Source of the DNA: CAYJLB01 sp964370845
GTDB taxonomy: Bacteria; Bacillota; Clostridia; Oscillospirales; Ruminococcaceae
NCBI GenBank assembly: GCA_964370845.1
Contig: CAYJLB010000061.1
Coordinates: forward strand, 1-13,356
Direction: 5' to 3'
Length of the DNA: 13,356 nucleotides
Part shown: positions 1 to 7,526 of the stretch, piece after piece
Layout of the letters: every line of letters starts with the position of its first letter
How positions within the stretch are numbered: the stretch's first letter is position 1
Position numbers and translations under genes: made by a program
The notes under the pieces: generated by a model
The model's database searches: none
What the model saw: the letters and a program-made list of their open reading frames with translations, nothing else
What the model was told of the DNA's origin: nothing

Positions 1-155
1 ACCTTAATTGAAATATCATTTTTTATATCTTCTTCAGCAAATAAATTATTATTATTTATCTTAGAATTATATCTTATTATTTTAAATTCCTTAATCTGTG
101 GCAAAATATTAGTTATTTCATCAATATCAACTTTTTTAAACGATAACTTCATCAT
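1..155 (-). CDS. Unrecognised protein, N-terminal fragment (cut by window edge)
   Basis: An open frame starts at tandem ATG codons at 155-150 and runs without a stop to the window edge (about 51 codons). The visible peptide begins MMKLSFKKVDIDEI and is rich in Lys, Ile and Asn, with no hydrophobic segment in the part seen. The start lies only 3 nt past the stop of the upstream small exported protein and has no strong ribosome-binding site, so translational coupling to that gene is likely. I do not recognise the family. The tight coupling suggests it works with its small exported neighbour, but that is inference only. Base composition is very AT-rich, like that neighbour and unlike the sugar-catabolism genes. 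Confidence 0.6.
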   Translation of the reverse strand, partial: MMKLSFKKVDIDEITNILPQIKEFKIIRYNSKINNNNLFAEEDIKNDISIK

Positions 156-158
156 AAA

Positions 159-557
159 TTAAACTACAACTTGGTGAGAAATAACTTGAGGTCCAAAACT
201 ACCATTTGAATAAACACCAGTAACAGTTCCCATTATTTTAAAATACTGTGTTCCACCACCATTAGCACGCAAATCAAAATATACCGTACATTTTGATGGC
301 ATAGCAATGCTTTTTTGAACATTACTAGAATAATTATCTGTTTCCCAATTGACTAACATCTCAGTCTTATAAATGGACATATCGCCAATTTTTTCTACAA
401 ATTCAGTATTTTTTATTGTAACACTATTCTCTGCATCGTTAAATGCTAATAAATTATAAACACTACTATTAACGAAAAAAAATATAACAAAACAGATTAC
501 TAAAAATTTGGAAATTAGAATTTTAATTTTTTTATCATGATTATTTGAAATATTCAT
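159..557 (-). CDS. Small exported or membrane-anchored protein of unknown function (132 aa)
   Basis: I chose the ATG at 557 because AGGGGG lies seven bases upstream; a TTG 24 nt earlier would have no ribosome-binding site. The protein has a basic N-terminus (DKKIKILISK) followed by a very hydrophobic stretch at about residues 13-30, which is a signal peptide or membrane anchor. A cleavage site could fall around residues 38-42. The rest (about 90 residues) is polar, Asn/Ser/Gly-rich and probably beta-rich, with one cysteine (C90), a Gly triplet near residue 100 and a Val-rich C-terminus. I do not recognise the family. It begins 33 nt after the zinc dehydrogenase gene with no visible terminator between, so readthrough from the sugar operon is possible. 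A small secreted peptide or bacteriocin-like product was considered, but nothing in the sequence proves it. Confidence 0.65.
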   Translation of the reverse strand: MNISNNHDKKIKILISKFLVICFVIFFFVNSSVYNLLAFNDAENSVTIKNTEFVEKIGDMSIYKTEMLVNWETDNYSSNVQKSIAMPSKCTVYFDLRANGGGTQYFKIMGTVTGVYSNGSFGPQVISHQVVV

Positions 558-590
558 TTGAGAACCCCCTATGTTTAACAAGTCCTGATC

Positions 591-1604
591 TTAGAATGTA
601 ATTAAAGTTTTGATTGTGTTAGCACCGTCATTTAATGTATCTTCAAAAGCTTGTTGAATGTCATCAATGCTGTACTTTTTAGAAATCATTTTTTCAGCTT
701 GGATTTTGTCATTTTCAAGCCATTCGATTACTTTAGGGAACATAAAGTTGTTCATTCTTGAACCGATGATTGAAAGTTCTTTTTTAGTGATAACAATTGG
801 AGGAATTCCAACTGGTTCAGCGATGAATCCGATTGACATAACTCTTGCTCTTGGAGCAGCATAGTCAATTGATTGTAGGAATAATGGAGCGATACCAACA
901 GCGTCAATTACAACGTCAAAACCATCAGGACACATTTCAGTAGCTTTTGCTCCTAAATCCTCAGTTTTTGAGTTGCAAATAACATCTGCACCAAATTCTT
1001 TTGCCTTAGCAAGTTTTGGGTCAACAACGTCAGCAACAAGAACTTTTGCACCAATACCTTTAGCAGCTTGAACTAAAGCAAGACCAATAGTACCTGAACC
1101 AATGATGATAACATTGTCTTTTTCAGTACAGCCAGCTCTATCTAAAATATTAGCAGCGATTGAGAATGGTTCAGCAAGAGCAGCAACGTCATATGAAATT
1201 TTTTCAGGAACTTTGTAGAAATGTCTAGCTTCTTCAACAATATATTCTGAGTATCCACCTTCCATTTGTACACCGTAGCAAGCAACATTTGAACAAACAT
1301 TTTGGTAACCTTTTTGACAAGTAGGGCAAGTTCCGCAAGCAAATACAGGGTCAAGAATTACTTTGTCCCCAGTTTTGAATTCAGTAACTTCAGCACCTAC
1401 TTCAACAACTTCACCAGAAAGTTCGTGACCCATTACTCTTGGGAAAGCAACGTCAGCACGTCCGTGTGAGAAAATATGTAAGTCAGTTCCGCAGATACCA
1501 ACAGCTTTTACTTTAACTTTAATGTCTTTAGGACAAGAGATTGCTGGTTCAGCAACATTAGCGATTTCAATAGTTTTTATAGCAGTAAGTTTTGCACTTT
1601 TCAT
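591..1604 (-). CDS. Zinc-dependent medium-chain alcohol dehydrogenase, sugar-acid/polyol type
   Basis: NAD-dependent, probably cytoplasmic, zinc dehydrogenase of 337 aa in the sorbitol/threonine dehydrogenase and RspB-like group. Visible ligands: catalytic zinc C38, H60 (in GHE) and E145 (in LAEP); structural zinc C90, C93, C96 and C104. The Rossmann motif GSGTIG is at 169-174, and D192 after the second strand suggests NAD rather than NADP. I chose the ATG at 1604, with GAAAGGA upstream; a longer frame to 1658 would add 18 low-complexity residues. It is the last gene of the dehydratase-SDR-dehydrogenase set. From that context I infer oxidation of a hexonate such as L-idonate, L-gulonate or a galactonate at C5, but the substrate cannot be read from sequence. 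A perfect 12-bp hairpin separates it from the SDR gene. Confidence 0.93.
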   Translation of the reverse strand: MKSAKLTAIKTIEIANVAEPAISCPKDIKVKVKAVGICGTDLHIFSHGRADVAFPRVMGHELSGEVVEVGAEVTEFKTGDKVILDPVFACGTCPTCQKGYQNVCSNVACYGVQMEGGYSEYIVEEARHFYKVPEKISYDVAALAEPFSIAANILDRAGCTEKDNVIIIGSGTIGLALVQAAKGIGAKVLVADVVDPKLAKAKEFGADVICNSKTEDLGAKATEMCPDGFDVVIDAVGIAPLFLQSIDYAAPRARVMSIGFIAEPVGIPPIVITKKELSIIGSRMNNFMFPKVIEWLENDKIQAEKMISKKYSIDDIQQAFEDTLNDGANTIKTLITF

Positions 1605-1658
1605 TTGAATTTTTCCTTTCAAAATTGAATTAATTTCAATACTATTATTATTTTTCAC

Positions 1659-1695
1659 AAAAGCAGTTTGAGATAAAAATATCCAAACTGCTTTT
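1659..1695. terminator. Strong hairpin between SDR and Zn-dehydrogenase genes
   Basis: A perfect 12-bp stem (AAAAGCAGTTTG at 1659-1670, CAAACTGCTTTT at 1684-1695) encloses a 13-nt loop. On the plus strand it is followed by a T-rich run; on the minus (transcribed) strand only four Ts lie in the stem end before GTGAAAA. It lies just upstream of the dehydrogenase start, inside an apparent operon. It is more likely a partial terminator, mRNA-processing or 3'-stabilising structure that lowers expression of the last gene than a full stop. Confidence 0.6.
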
Positions 1696-1728
1696 ATTTT
1701 TATTTATAAATGTGCGGTTTAAGTAAAA

Positions 1729-2523
1729 TTACTTAGGTTGTTTACCGATGTAAGCAAGGATACCACCGTCAACGTATAGAACGTGTCCGTTTACGAAGTT
1801 TGAAGCATCTGAAGCTAGGAATACAGCAGGTCCAGCTAAATCTTCTGGATTAGCCCATCTACCAGCAGGAGTTTTTGCACAGATAAAGCTATCAAATGGG
1901 TGTTGGCTTCCGTCAGCTTGTGTTTCACGAAGTGGTGCAGTTTGTGGAGTTGCAACGTAACCAGGGCCAATACCGTTACATTGAATATTTAATTCACCGT
2001 ATTCAGAACAAATATTTTTAGTAAGCATTTTTAGTCCGCCTTTAGCTGCAGCATAAGCTGAAACTGTTTCACGTCCAAGTTCTGACATCATTGAACAAAT
2101 GTTGATGATTTTACCATGACCTTTTTTAATCATTGAAGGGATAACAGCTTTTGCCATAATGTATGGAGCAACTAAGTCAACATCGATAACTTGTCTGAAA
2201 TCAGCAGCTGGCATTTCGTGCATAGGAACTCTTTTAATGATACCAGCGTTGTTTACAAGAACGTCAACAACACCTACTTCAGCTTCGATTTTAGCAATCA
2301 TAGCCATAACTTGTTCTTCGTCACAAACGTTACAAACGTAACCTTTAGCGTCGATATTTTTTTCTTTGTATGCAGCCAAACCTTTTTCAACTAATTCTTG
2401 GTTAATATCGTTAAATACGATTTTAGCACCAGCATTAGCTAGACCTTCCGCAATTGCAAAACCGATACCGTATGATGCGCCTGTTACTAAAGCGACTTTT
2501 CCTTTTAAGCAAAACATATCCAT
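1729..2523 (-). CDS. Short-chain dehydrogenase, gluconate 5-dehydrogenase-like
   Basis: Classical SDR of 264 aa. The cofactor motif TGASYGIG is at residues 14-21, D39 at the end of the second strand suggests NAD(H), NNAG is at 91-94, and the catalytic S143, Y156 and K160 (YxxxK) are all present. The stretch around INICSMMSELG and the VDGG motif near the C-terminus are typical of the gluconate 5-dehydrogenase/2-deoxy-D-gluconate 3-dehydrogenase group, which interconverts 5-keto-D-gluconate and D-gluconate or related keto-acids in the cytoplasm. GGAGG nine bases upstream supports the ATG at 2523. It lies 74 nt behind the dehydratase gene, probably in the same transcript. With its neighbours I infer it re-reduces the keto-acid made by the zinc dehydrogenase. 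A reductase acting on a 2-keto-3-deoxy product is an alternative. Confidence 0.92.
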   Translation of the reverse strand: MDMFCLKGKVALVTGASYGIGFAIAEGLANAGAKIVFNDINQELVEKGLAAYKEKNIDAKGYVCNVCDEEQVMAMIAKIEAEVGVVDVLVNNAGIIKRVPMHEMPAADFRQVIDVDLVAPYIMAKAVIPSMIKKGHGKIINICSMMSELGRETVSAYAAAKGGLKMLTKNICSEYGELNIQCNGIGPGYVATPQTAPLRETQADGSQHPFDSFICAKTPAGRWANPEDLAGPAVFLASDASNFVNGHVLYVDGGILAYIGKQPK

Positions 2524-2597
2524 TTTATAATTCCTCCAAAATATTATTTATTATTTAAGCAATACAATGCTTAATTCCAATAAGTAGTGAAATAATC

Positions 2598-3698
2598 CTA
2601 TTCTTTATAAGATTTTAATTTATCCCAGTCAAATTCAACGCCAACACCTGGTAAAGTGCTTGAGTCGATATAACCGTCAACGATTTTAAGTGGCTCAACA
2701 ATATAATCGCAAATTGGGAATGAGTGATACTCAACAAAACCTGCGTTAGAAAGTGCGCCAAGTACATTAATGTGAAGTTCTTGCATACCGTGTGACGATA
2801 CAACTAAACTTCTTTCTTTTGCTAATTCAGCAACATCGAAAAATCCTGTAACACCGCAAATGTTTGAGCAATCAGGGATAGGATATTTAATTCGTCCGAT
2901 GTCTAAAGCTAATTTATGTTCATATTTACTGTGTAAATTTTCGCCCATTGCAATTGGAATAGATGTAGCTTGTCCGATTTGTGCATAACCGTAATAATCA
3001 TCAGGATTAGTAGGTTCTTCAAGCCAACCGATATTGAATTCTTCCATTCTTTTAGCCATTCTAATAGCTTGCGGAACAGTCCAAACCATATTTGCGTCAA
3101 CCATAAATAATGCGTCGTCACCAAGTAATTTTCTAACAGCTTTAACTCTTTGGATATCTTCATCTTCATTTTCTTTACCGAGTTTAATTTTAATAGCTGT
3201 GTGACCTTTTGCAAGCTGTCTTTCAACATTTTCAAGTAGTTCTTTTTCGGTGAACATTAAGTCAATTCCGCCGTAATAAGTTCTAACTTTTTTGTTTCTT
3301 GTCCCATAAACATCAGCAAGAGATTTGTTGTCAGCTTTTAGAACTAAGTCCCAAAAAGCAATGTCTAAAGCAGAAATAGCGAAAGAAGCAATTCCCCCTC
3401 TTGCAACGTAATGAACATAATTATTCATATATAGGTTTAAAGTAGATAATGTTTCAAAAGAAACTTCTTTCCCAATTAAACCTGGAATAAGGTCAAGTTT
3501 AAGCATATTAGCAATTGCAACTCCACCTTTACCACCTGTATAAGTGTAACCTGTACCAACCTGGCCGTCCTCAGTAGTTACAGTTGCAGTGATAAGTTCA
3601 AAATTATCATGCTTTCCGTGTAATGCATCTACAAGATTTCCTTCAAGAGGAACTTTGAAGTAGCCTACATCGATTTTCTTAATAGTATAAGCTCCCAT
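2598..3698 (-). CDS. Enolase-superfamily sugar-acid dehydratase (mandelate racemase subgroup)
   Basis: A 366-aa cytoplasmic Mg-dependent enzyme with the complete mandelate-racemase-type active site: KxK at K170/K172, metal ligands D201 (VDAN), E227 (WLEEP) and E253 (MGEN), an Asp-His dyad D276/H303, and E323. Spacings between these residues equal those I know from mandelate racemase (31, 26, 26, 23, 27 and 20). The family includes dehydratases of galactarate/talarate, gluconate, galactonate and similar acids; the final HGMQELH region resembles the talarate/galactarate branch. In this operon a hexonate dehydratase giving a 2-keto-3-deoxy acid is most likely. A longer frame starts at 3770, but that ATG overlaps the promoter -10 box, so I use the ATG at 3698, which has AAGGAA nine bases upstream. 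Specificity is inferred, not shown. Confidence 0.92.
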   Translation of the reverse strand: MGAYTIKKIDVGYFKVPLEGNLVDALHGKHDNFELITATVTTEDGQVGTGYTYTGGKGGVAIANMLKLDLIPGLIGKEVSFETLSTLNLYMNNYVHYVARGGIASFAISALDIAFWDLVLKADNKSLADVYGTRNKKVRTYYGGIDLMFTEKELLENVERQLAKGHTAIKIKLGKENEDEDIQRVKAVRKLLGDDALFMVDANMVWTVPQAIRMAKRMEEFNIGWLEEPTNPDDYYGYAQIGQATSIPIAMGENLHSKYEHKLALDIGRIKYPIPDCSNICGVTGFFDVAELAKERSLVVSSHGMQELHINVLGALSNAGFVEYHSFPICDYIVEPLKIVDGYIDSSTLPGVGVEFDWDKLKSYKE

Positions 3699-3746
3699 AA
3701 AATACCATTCCTTTTCAACATTAAGATGTAATTCATTATTCAAAAA

Positions 3747-3758
3747 AATGAATTCATT
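3747..3758. promoter_or_regulatory. Perfect palindrome near the dehydratase transcription start
   Basis: AATGAATTCATT is a 12-bp perfect palindrome placed roughly at +4 to +15 of the predicted dehydratase transcript. Its half AATTCATT recurs at 3730-3737, 21 bp (two helical turns) away. This position fits a repressor operator, but no regulator gene is in the window and a chance AT-rich palindrome is possible. Confidence 0.4.
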
Positions 3759-3768
3759 CTTTATTATC

Positions 3769-3797
3769 ATTTTACTCCTTTATAGGGAGAATGTCAA
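3769..3797 (-). promoter_or_regulatory. Promoter of the dehydratase-SDR-dehydrogenase operon
   Basis: On the minus strand TTGACA (3797-3792) is separated by exactly 17 bp from TAAAAT (3774-3769), a near-consensus SigA-type promoter. The spacer contains AAAGGAG, and the -10 box runs into an ATG at 3770, so the apparent ribosome-binding site and start there are probably not transcribed. Predicted transcription begins near 3762. It lies just past the permease terminator, so the enzymes can be expressed separately from the transporter. Confidence 0.75.
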
Positions 3798-3841
3798 TAT
3801 AAATATAAAAAAATTTCAACTTTTTTTAATTTTTTTCAAAA

Positions 3842-3872
3842 ATAAACCGCCACGTTTATAGTGACGGTTTAT
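3842..3872 (-). terminator. Intrinsic terminator after the ABC permease genes
   Basis: An 8-bp stem ATAAACCG (3842-3849)/CGGTTTAT (3865-3872), one mismatch, then CAC/GTG closing a 7-nt loop. Read on the minus strand, the 3' arm runs into TTTTTG. It lies about 60 nt beyond the second permease gene. Confidence 0.8.
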
Positions 3873-3930
3873 CTGTTTGAATTTTAAAGATTAACCTCTA
3901 TAAAAAATACATATTTTATTTAGGTTAGCA

Positions 3931-4821
3931 CTACCCTTTGATAGCACCAATCATTACACCTTTTACGAAGTACTTTTGAATTCTTGGGTATAGTAACATG
4001 ATTGGAAGTATAACAAGGATTAGTGAAGCAGCTTGAGTTGACTCAGGAACTGAACGAGCAGACGAGCCGTCTATGTTACCACTATTAGCACCAGTTTGTG
4101 ATGATAATTGTGAACCCATTACTACATTTCTTAGATACAATGTTACAGGGTGTAAACTGTCATCATTTAAGTAGATAAGAGCTGAGAACCATTCGTTCCA
4201 AATTGCAACTGCGATGAAAAGAGTGATTGTTGCAATAATTGGTTTTGAAAGTGGAAGTGCGATTTTAAAGAAGTAACCTAGTTGTGAAGTACCGTCAATA
4301 GTTGCAGCATCTTCAAGCTCTGATGGTAAAGTCATAAAGAACGTTCTCATCAAAATTACGTTGTAAGGAGCGATACAGCCAGGGATAACGATTGCCCATA
4401 CAGTGTCAAGCATTCCAAGTTGTCTAATTAAGTAGAAATAAGGGATAAGTCCACCAGCGATAAACATTGTTAAAGTGATAGCTTTCATCAAGAAAATTCT
4501 ACCTACAAGGTATTTCTTAGATAGTGCATAAGCACACATTGTTGTCATAGATAATGCGATTGCAGAACCTAAAACTACATACATAATTGTATTTGCGTAT
4601 TGTTTCCAGAATTTCTCTGTTTCAATAATTGCTTCATAAGTTGATAAAGTAAAGTCTACAGGAACTATTTTAACATCACCCGCAATGATTGCACTTGTAC
4701 TACTAAAAGATAGTGCAATTTGGTAGATAAAAGGATACATTGCAGCGATAACAAAAAGTCCAAGAATTGAATAATTAAATATATCAAAAATTAACTTACT
4801 TTTACTTTTTTTAATTTTCAT
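3931..4821 (-). CDS. Carbohydrate ABC transporter permease, YtcP/CUT1 type
   Basis: A 296-aa inner-membrane permease with about six hydrophobic segments. The first is at about residues 15-38, and the C-terminal helix precedes YPRIQKYFVKGVMIGAIKG, a tail typical of YtcP-like proteins. The EAA loop that contacts the ATPase is visible at about 168-194 (ELEDAATIDG...LPLSKP). AAAGGAG about ten bases upstream supports the ATG at 4821. It follows the LplB-type permease by 20 nt and forms a heterodimer with it by family precedent. The family imports oligosaccharides or uronate-containing sugars. Neither an ATPase nor a substrate-binding protein is adjacent; a shared MsmX-like ATPase elsewhere is the usual arrangement. 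The neighbouring sugar-acid enzymes suggest a uronate or aldonate ligand (inference). Confidence 0.93.
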   Translation of the reverse strand: MKIKKSKSKLIFDIFNYSILGLFVIAAMYPFIYQIALSFSSTSAIIAGDVKIVPVDFTLSTYEAIIETEKFWKQYANTIMYVVLGSAIALSMTTMCAYALSKKYLVGRIFLMKAITLTMFIAGGLIPYFYLIRQLGMLDTVWAIVIPGCIAPYNVILMRTFFMTLPSELEDAATIDGTSQLGYFFKIALPLSKPIIATITLFIAVAIWNEWFSALIYLNDDSLHPVTLYLRNVVMGSQLSSQTGANSGNIDGSSARSVPESTQAASLILVILPIMLLYPRIQKYFVKGVMIGAIKG

Positions 4822-4841
4822 GATCTACATACTCCTTTCAA

Positions 4842-5806
4842 TTACCACAAACCTGTGTTCCATTTTTTGTTTACAATGAAGTTTGCGCCAGCTAGTAGAA
4901 TTAAACCAATCATAGCTTGGAATAAACCAATAGCAGTTACATAGCTAAACTTAGTAGGTCCGCCGCCTTCGTCAAAGGAGTTTCTATATACATATGTTTG
5001 AATAACGTCCGCTGTTTGACGGGAGTTTTCAGTATACATAAGAAGGATTTTTTCAAACCCAACATTAAGAACGTGTCCAATTGCGATGATAAAGTTGATT
5101 GAGATTGTTGGAAGCATTGCAGGAAGTGTGATATGAATAGTTTGTTTCCATCTATTCGCACCGTCAACCATTGCAGCTTCATATTGTTCTTGGTCAACAC
5201 CAGCAAGTACAGCCATGTAAATGATTGAGTTCCAACCAAGGAATTGCCATAATTCAGAAACTATGTAAATAAATCTAAACCAATCAGGGTCGTTTAAGAA
5301 GTGAATAGGTTCCACTCCAAATAATCCGATGATTTGGTTAACAATACCGTAATCACTAGGTGAAAGGATAGATTTCATCATTGCAACAACTACAACAGCT
5401 GAAATAAATCTTGGGATAATTGTTAAAGATTGAGTAACTTTTTTGAATATTTTGTTGTTAATTTCATTCAACATTAACGCAAAGATAATTGGTAATGGGA
5501 ATGAGAATAGTAGTGTTAAACCACTCAAGATGATAGTATTAAAGAATACTTTCCAGAAGTCAGGGTTAGTTAAGAAAAGTTCAAAATAATCAAACCCTCT
5601 CCACTCAGTACCATAGTATGATCCACCCATTTCAAACTTACGGAATGCAAGAATGTTACCTGTGATTGGAACATATTTAAATAAAATAAAATAAATTACC
5701 GGCAGCAATAAGAATAAGTAAAGAGTGAAGTTTTTCTTAAAACTTNNNNNNNNNNCAATTGCACATGAGTGCCGATGCCGATTTTTGGTTTATTGGTTTT
5801 AGCCAT
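4842..5806 (-). CDS. Carbohydrate ABC transporter permease, LplB type, interrupted by an assembly gap
   Basis: Partner permease of the YtcP-type protein. The C-terminal part (4842-5745) is open up to the Ns and reads upstream as SFKKNFTLYLF before the conserved LLPVIYFILFKYVPITGN segment, so a TTG at 5708 is not the real start. Beyond the gap an ATG at 5806, with AAAGGAGT upstream, encodes MAKTNKPKIGIGTHVQL, a plausible basic N-terminus for this family. The EAA loop (EQYEAAMVDGANRWKQ) and about six membrane segments are visible. The two halves fit one gene only if the true gap length is 2 modulo 3; ten Ns is not, so the gap size is nominal. The full protein is probably a little over 310 aa. 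Confidence 0.88.
5746..5755. other. Assembly gap (10 Ns)
   Basis: Ten unknown bases lie inside the LplB-type permease gene. The frame either side shows that the real distance is not 10 nt if the gene is intact. Confidence 0.99.
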
Positions 5807-5904
5807 AATCCTACTCCTTTATATTTTTTCTATCAACTAGTAACTTTCAACTACATTATGTCAATTTCGTGAAATTTTACTAAAAGATTGTGTTGACAAT
5901 ATGT

Positions 5905-5933
5905 ATTTTAGCACATTGCACAATAAAATGCAA
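5905..5933 (-). promoter_or_regulatory. Promoter of the ABC permease operon
   Basis: On the minus strand TTGCAT (5933-5928), a 17-bp spacer, then TAAAAT (5910-5905), about 100 nt upstream of the permease ATG. TTGCA/TGCAA repeats overlap the -35 box and spacer, so this promoter is probably regulated. Confidence 0.65.
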
Positions 5934-5977
5934 TGCAATATTGTTTCAAAAATATGTTTTTTTGTTGCACAATGCAA
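5916..5977. promoter_or_regulatory. Two operator-like inverted repeats at the permease promoter
   Basis: Site 1 is TTGCACAATGCAA (5965-5977), TTGCA-N3-TGCAA, upstream of the -35 box. Site 2 is TTGCA (5916-5920) with TGCAA at 5929-5933 and again at 5934-5938, inside the promoter. The site centres are about 46 bp apart. The shared half-site suggests one dimeric regulator (LacI, GntR or AraC type cannot be told apart) binding both sites. The 323-bp gap between the permease and ybbR genes holds this region and the ybbR terminator; nothing else is evident in it. Confidence 0.55.
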
Positions 5978-6087
5978 AAAACAGCTATTTTTACCCTATT
6001 ATTGATATATTTTTACCAATAAATCACATTAATTAGATAAATTTATTGTACATTTAACGATAGTATACATATGTGCAAAATAAACAA

Positions 6088-6113
6088 AAGACGGCGAAAC
6101 ATTCCGCCGTCTT
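6088..6113 (-). terminator. Intrinsic terminator of the cdaA-ybbR transcript
   Basis: A perfect 9-bp GC-rich stem (AAGACGGCG at 6088-6096, CGCCGTCTT at 6105-6113) with an 8-nt loop, followed on the minus strand by TTGTTTATTTT. It lies 16 nt past the ybbR stop codon. Confidence 0.88.
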
Positions 6114-6129
6114 AAGAAAAAGTATTTAA

Positions 6130-7410
6130 TTATTCTTCGATTTCGAATATATCTACAGTCACGGTAAAGGTTTCATTCACCCAAACTGTATCATAACTTG
6201 GTAAGTATACTTTTGTGGCTGCAGACAGTAGCACAGTAGGCAACAATCCACTTTGCACATCAATTTCAACAACAACATCAGCGGAAGTAATTTCTTCAAT
6301 CAAGTCAGCATCACCAGTAATTGTAATTGTCCTATTAATATGAGCACTATCAACTTCATAGTCAAATCCAATTCCATCTAGCCCTAAAACTGTCACATTG
6401 TCCTCAGAAAGATCTAACTCTTTTGTTGCTAAATTTTCATTTACAACAGTAACTGTAACTGTTTCAAGTTCGGAAATATTTTCCACATCGTCAGGTAGGT
6501 TTATGTCAAACTCAAAAACATCACCATTTTCAAGATTCCTTAAATCCACATAACCGATATTTAATTCCGCAATATCATCAATTATGTTCGTTGGCCCAGC
6601 AATTTGAATTTCATCGGCACTAGAAGTAAATTCCAACACTGATTGGTCAAAATTCGGTGGAGCATTTTGAATTTGGAAAGAAAGTGGAACAGTTTTCATT
6701 TTTAAAGCTTCAACAGAAACTGCTACTTCTTGAGGAGTAATCGTCCAACCCTCACTACCTAAAGGAATATTTCCATCATAATAAATAAGCTCAGGGCTTG
6801 TGTAATTCTTCGCTTCACTCAAAGTTTCGGAATTATTTACCCTTGCTACCACCTTATCAATTCGCTCAATTTGATGCTCAGGACCTCGAATAGTGATAGT
6901 TTCAGGGTGAGTTTCAGGGTCAGTCATTATATACCCTTCCGCCACTGAAATATTAGGAATTTCTGGTATAACTTCAATAGTTTTTTCCACATAAGTGTCA
7001 AAGTAAACATTAAAAGATGACGGAGTAACTTCAAAAGTTAAGTCACTTAAACTCGCATCTTTAGGAATTATTTCAACATCAATTTCTCTATATCCAGAAA
7101 GGGAAATATCATAAGGAGTTAATTGGGCAATTAAATCATCAGCAGTTAAGCTTGCAATTTCATAACGAGGACCATAAACCTCCACCTGTACAGTTTGTTC
7201 GCCGAAATTAATTGGTTCAAGGTTATATTCTTCTAAATTTGAAGTATCAATAGTTACAACAACATTTTCAACAGTTTCTTTTATTTCAGAATAAACTGTA
7301 ATAGAAAGGGTAAACCAAACAATTACCGCAACTGCAATGGAAGAAATTCTCAAGAAAATGTCATTATTTAGTAAAGAGGGTTTGTGAATTTTCTCTTTTT
7401 CTTTTTTCAT
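6130..7410 (-). CDS. ybbR: YbbR-domain protein, regulator of the c-di-AMP cyclase CdaA
   Basis: A 426-aa protein with a short basic cytoplasmic N-terminus, one membrane helix at about residues 19-40, and a long extracytoplasmic beta-rich region of about four YbbR repeats (roughly 50-130, 135-230, 235-325 and 330-425). Repeated VxVxxxP and ITIxG-type strands mark them. In Firmicutes the homologue CdaR binds and modulates CdaA at the membrane. The gene follows cdaA by 116 nt, wider than the usual tight coupling, and ends at a terminator, so it closes this transcript. The ATG at 7410 has AAAGGA at a rather long spacing of about 12 bases. The product is acidic, as expected for a surface-exposed domain. 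Some annotators would call it cdaR. Confidence 0.93.
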   Translation of the reverse strand: MKKEKEKIHKPSLLNNDIFLRISSIAVAVIVWFTLSITVYSEIKETVENVVVTIDTSNLEEYNLEPINFGEQTVQVEVYGPRYEIASLTADDLIAQLTPYDISLSGYREIDVEIIPKDASLSDLTFEVTPSSFNVYFDTYVEKTIEVIPEIPNISVAEGYIMTDPETHPETITIRGPEHQIERIDKVVARVNNSETLSEAKNYTSPELIYYDGNIPLGSEGWTITPQEVAVSVEALKMKTVPLSFQIQNAPPNFDQSVLEFTSSADEIQIAGPTNIIDDIAELNIGYVDLRNLENGDVFEFDINLPDDVENISELETVTVTVVNENLATKELDLSEDNVTVLGLDGIGFDYEVDSAHINRTITITGDADLIEEITSADVVVEIDVQSGLLPTVLLSAATKVYLPSYDTVWVNETFTVTVDIFEIEE

Positions 7411-7526
7411 TTATATTACAATTCCTTTCTCATTTTGTGTATTTATGTATTGCGTGGTTATTTTTATATTAGTAAAATTTGCAAATAAAATCACCAACAA
7501 TAAAGGAAATCAGAGTAAATCCCTAA

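Noticed and set aside
658..864. Plus-strand ORF antisense to the zinc dehydrogenase (and similar antisense ORFs in 2159-2394, 8681-8983, 9563-9817, 11077-11331 and 12332-12935)
   Set aside because: These are shadows of well-supported minus-strand genes; none has a promoter, ribosome-binding site or recognisable domain.
2555..2574. Short hairpin TTAAGCA/TGCTTAA between dehydratase and SDR genes
   Set aside because: Only 7 AT-rich base pairs with no T-run; may be chance and does not look like a terminator.
3699..3770. Extended N-terminus of the dehydratase
   Set aside because: The ATG overlaps a near-consensus -10 box, and the extra residues precede the point where the family normally begins.
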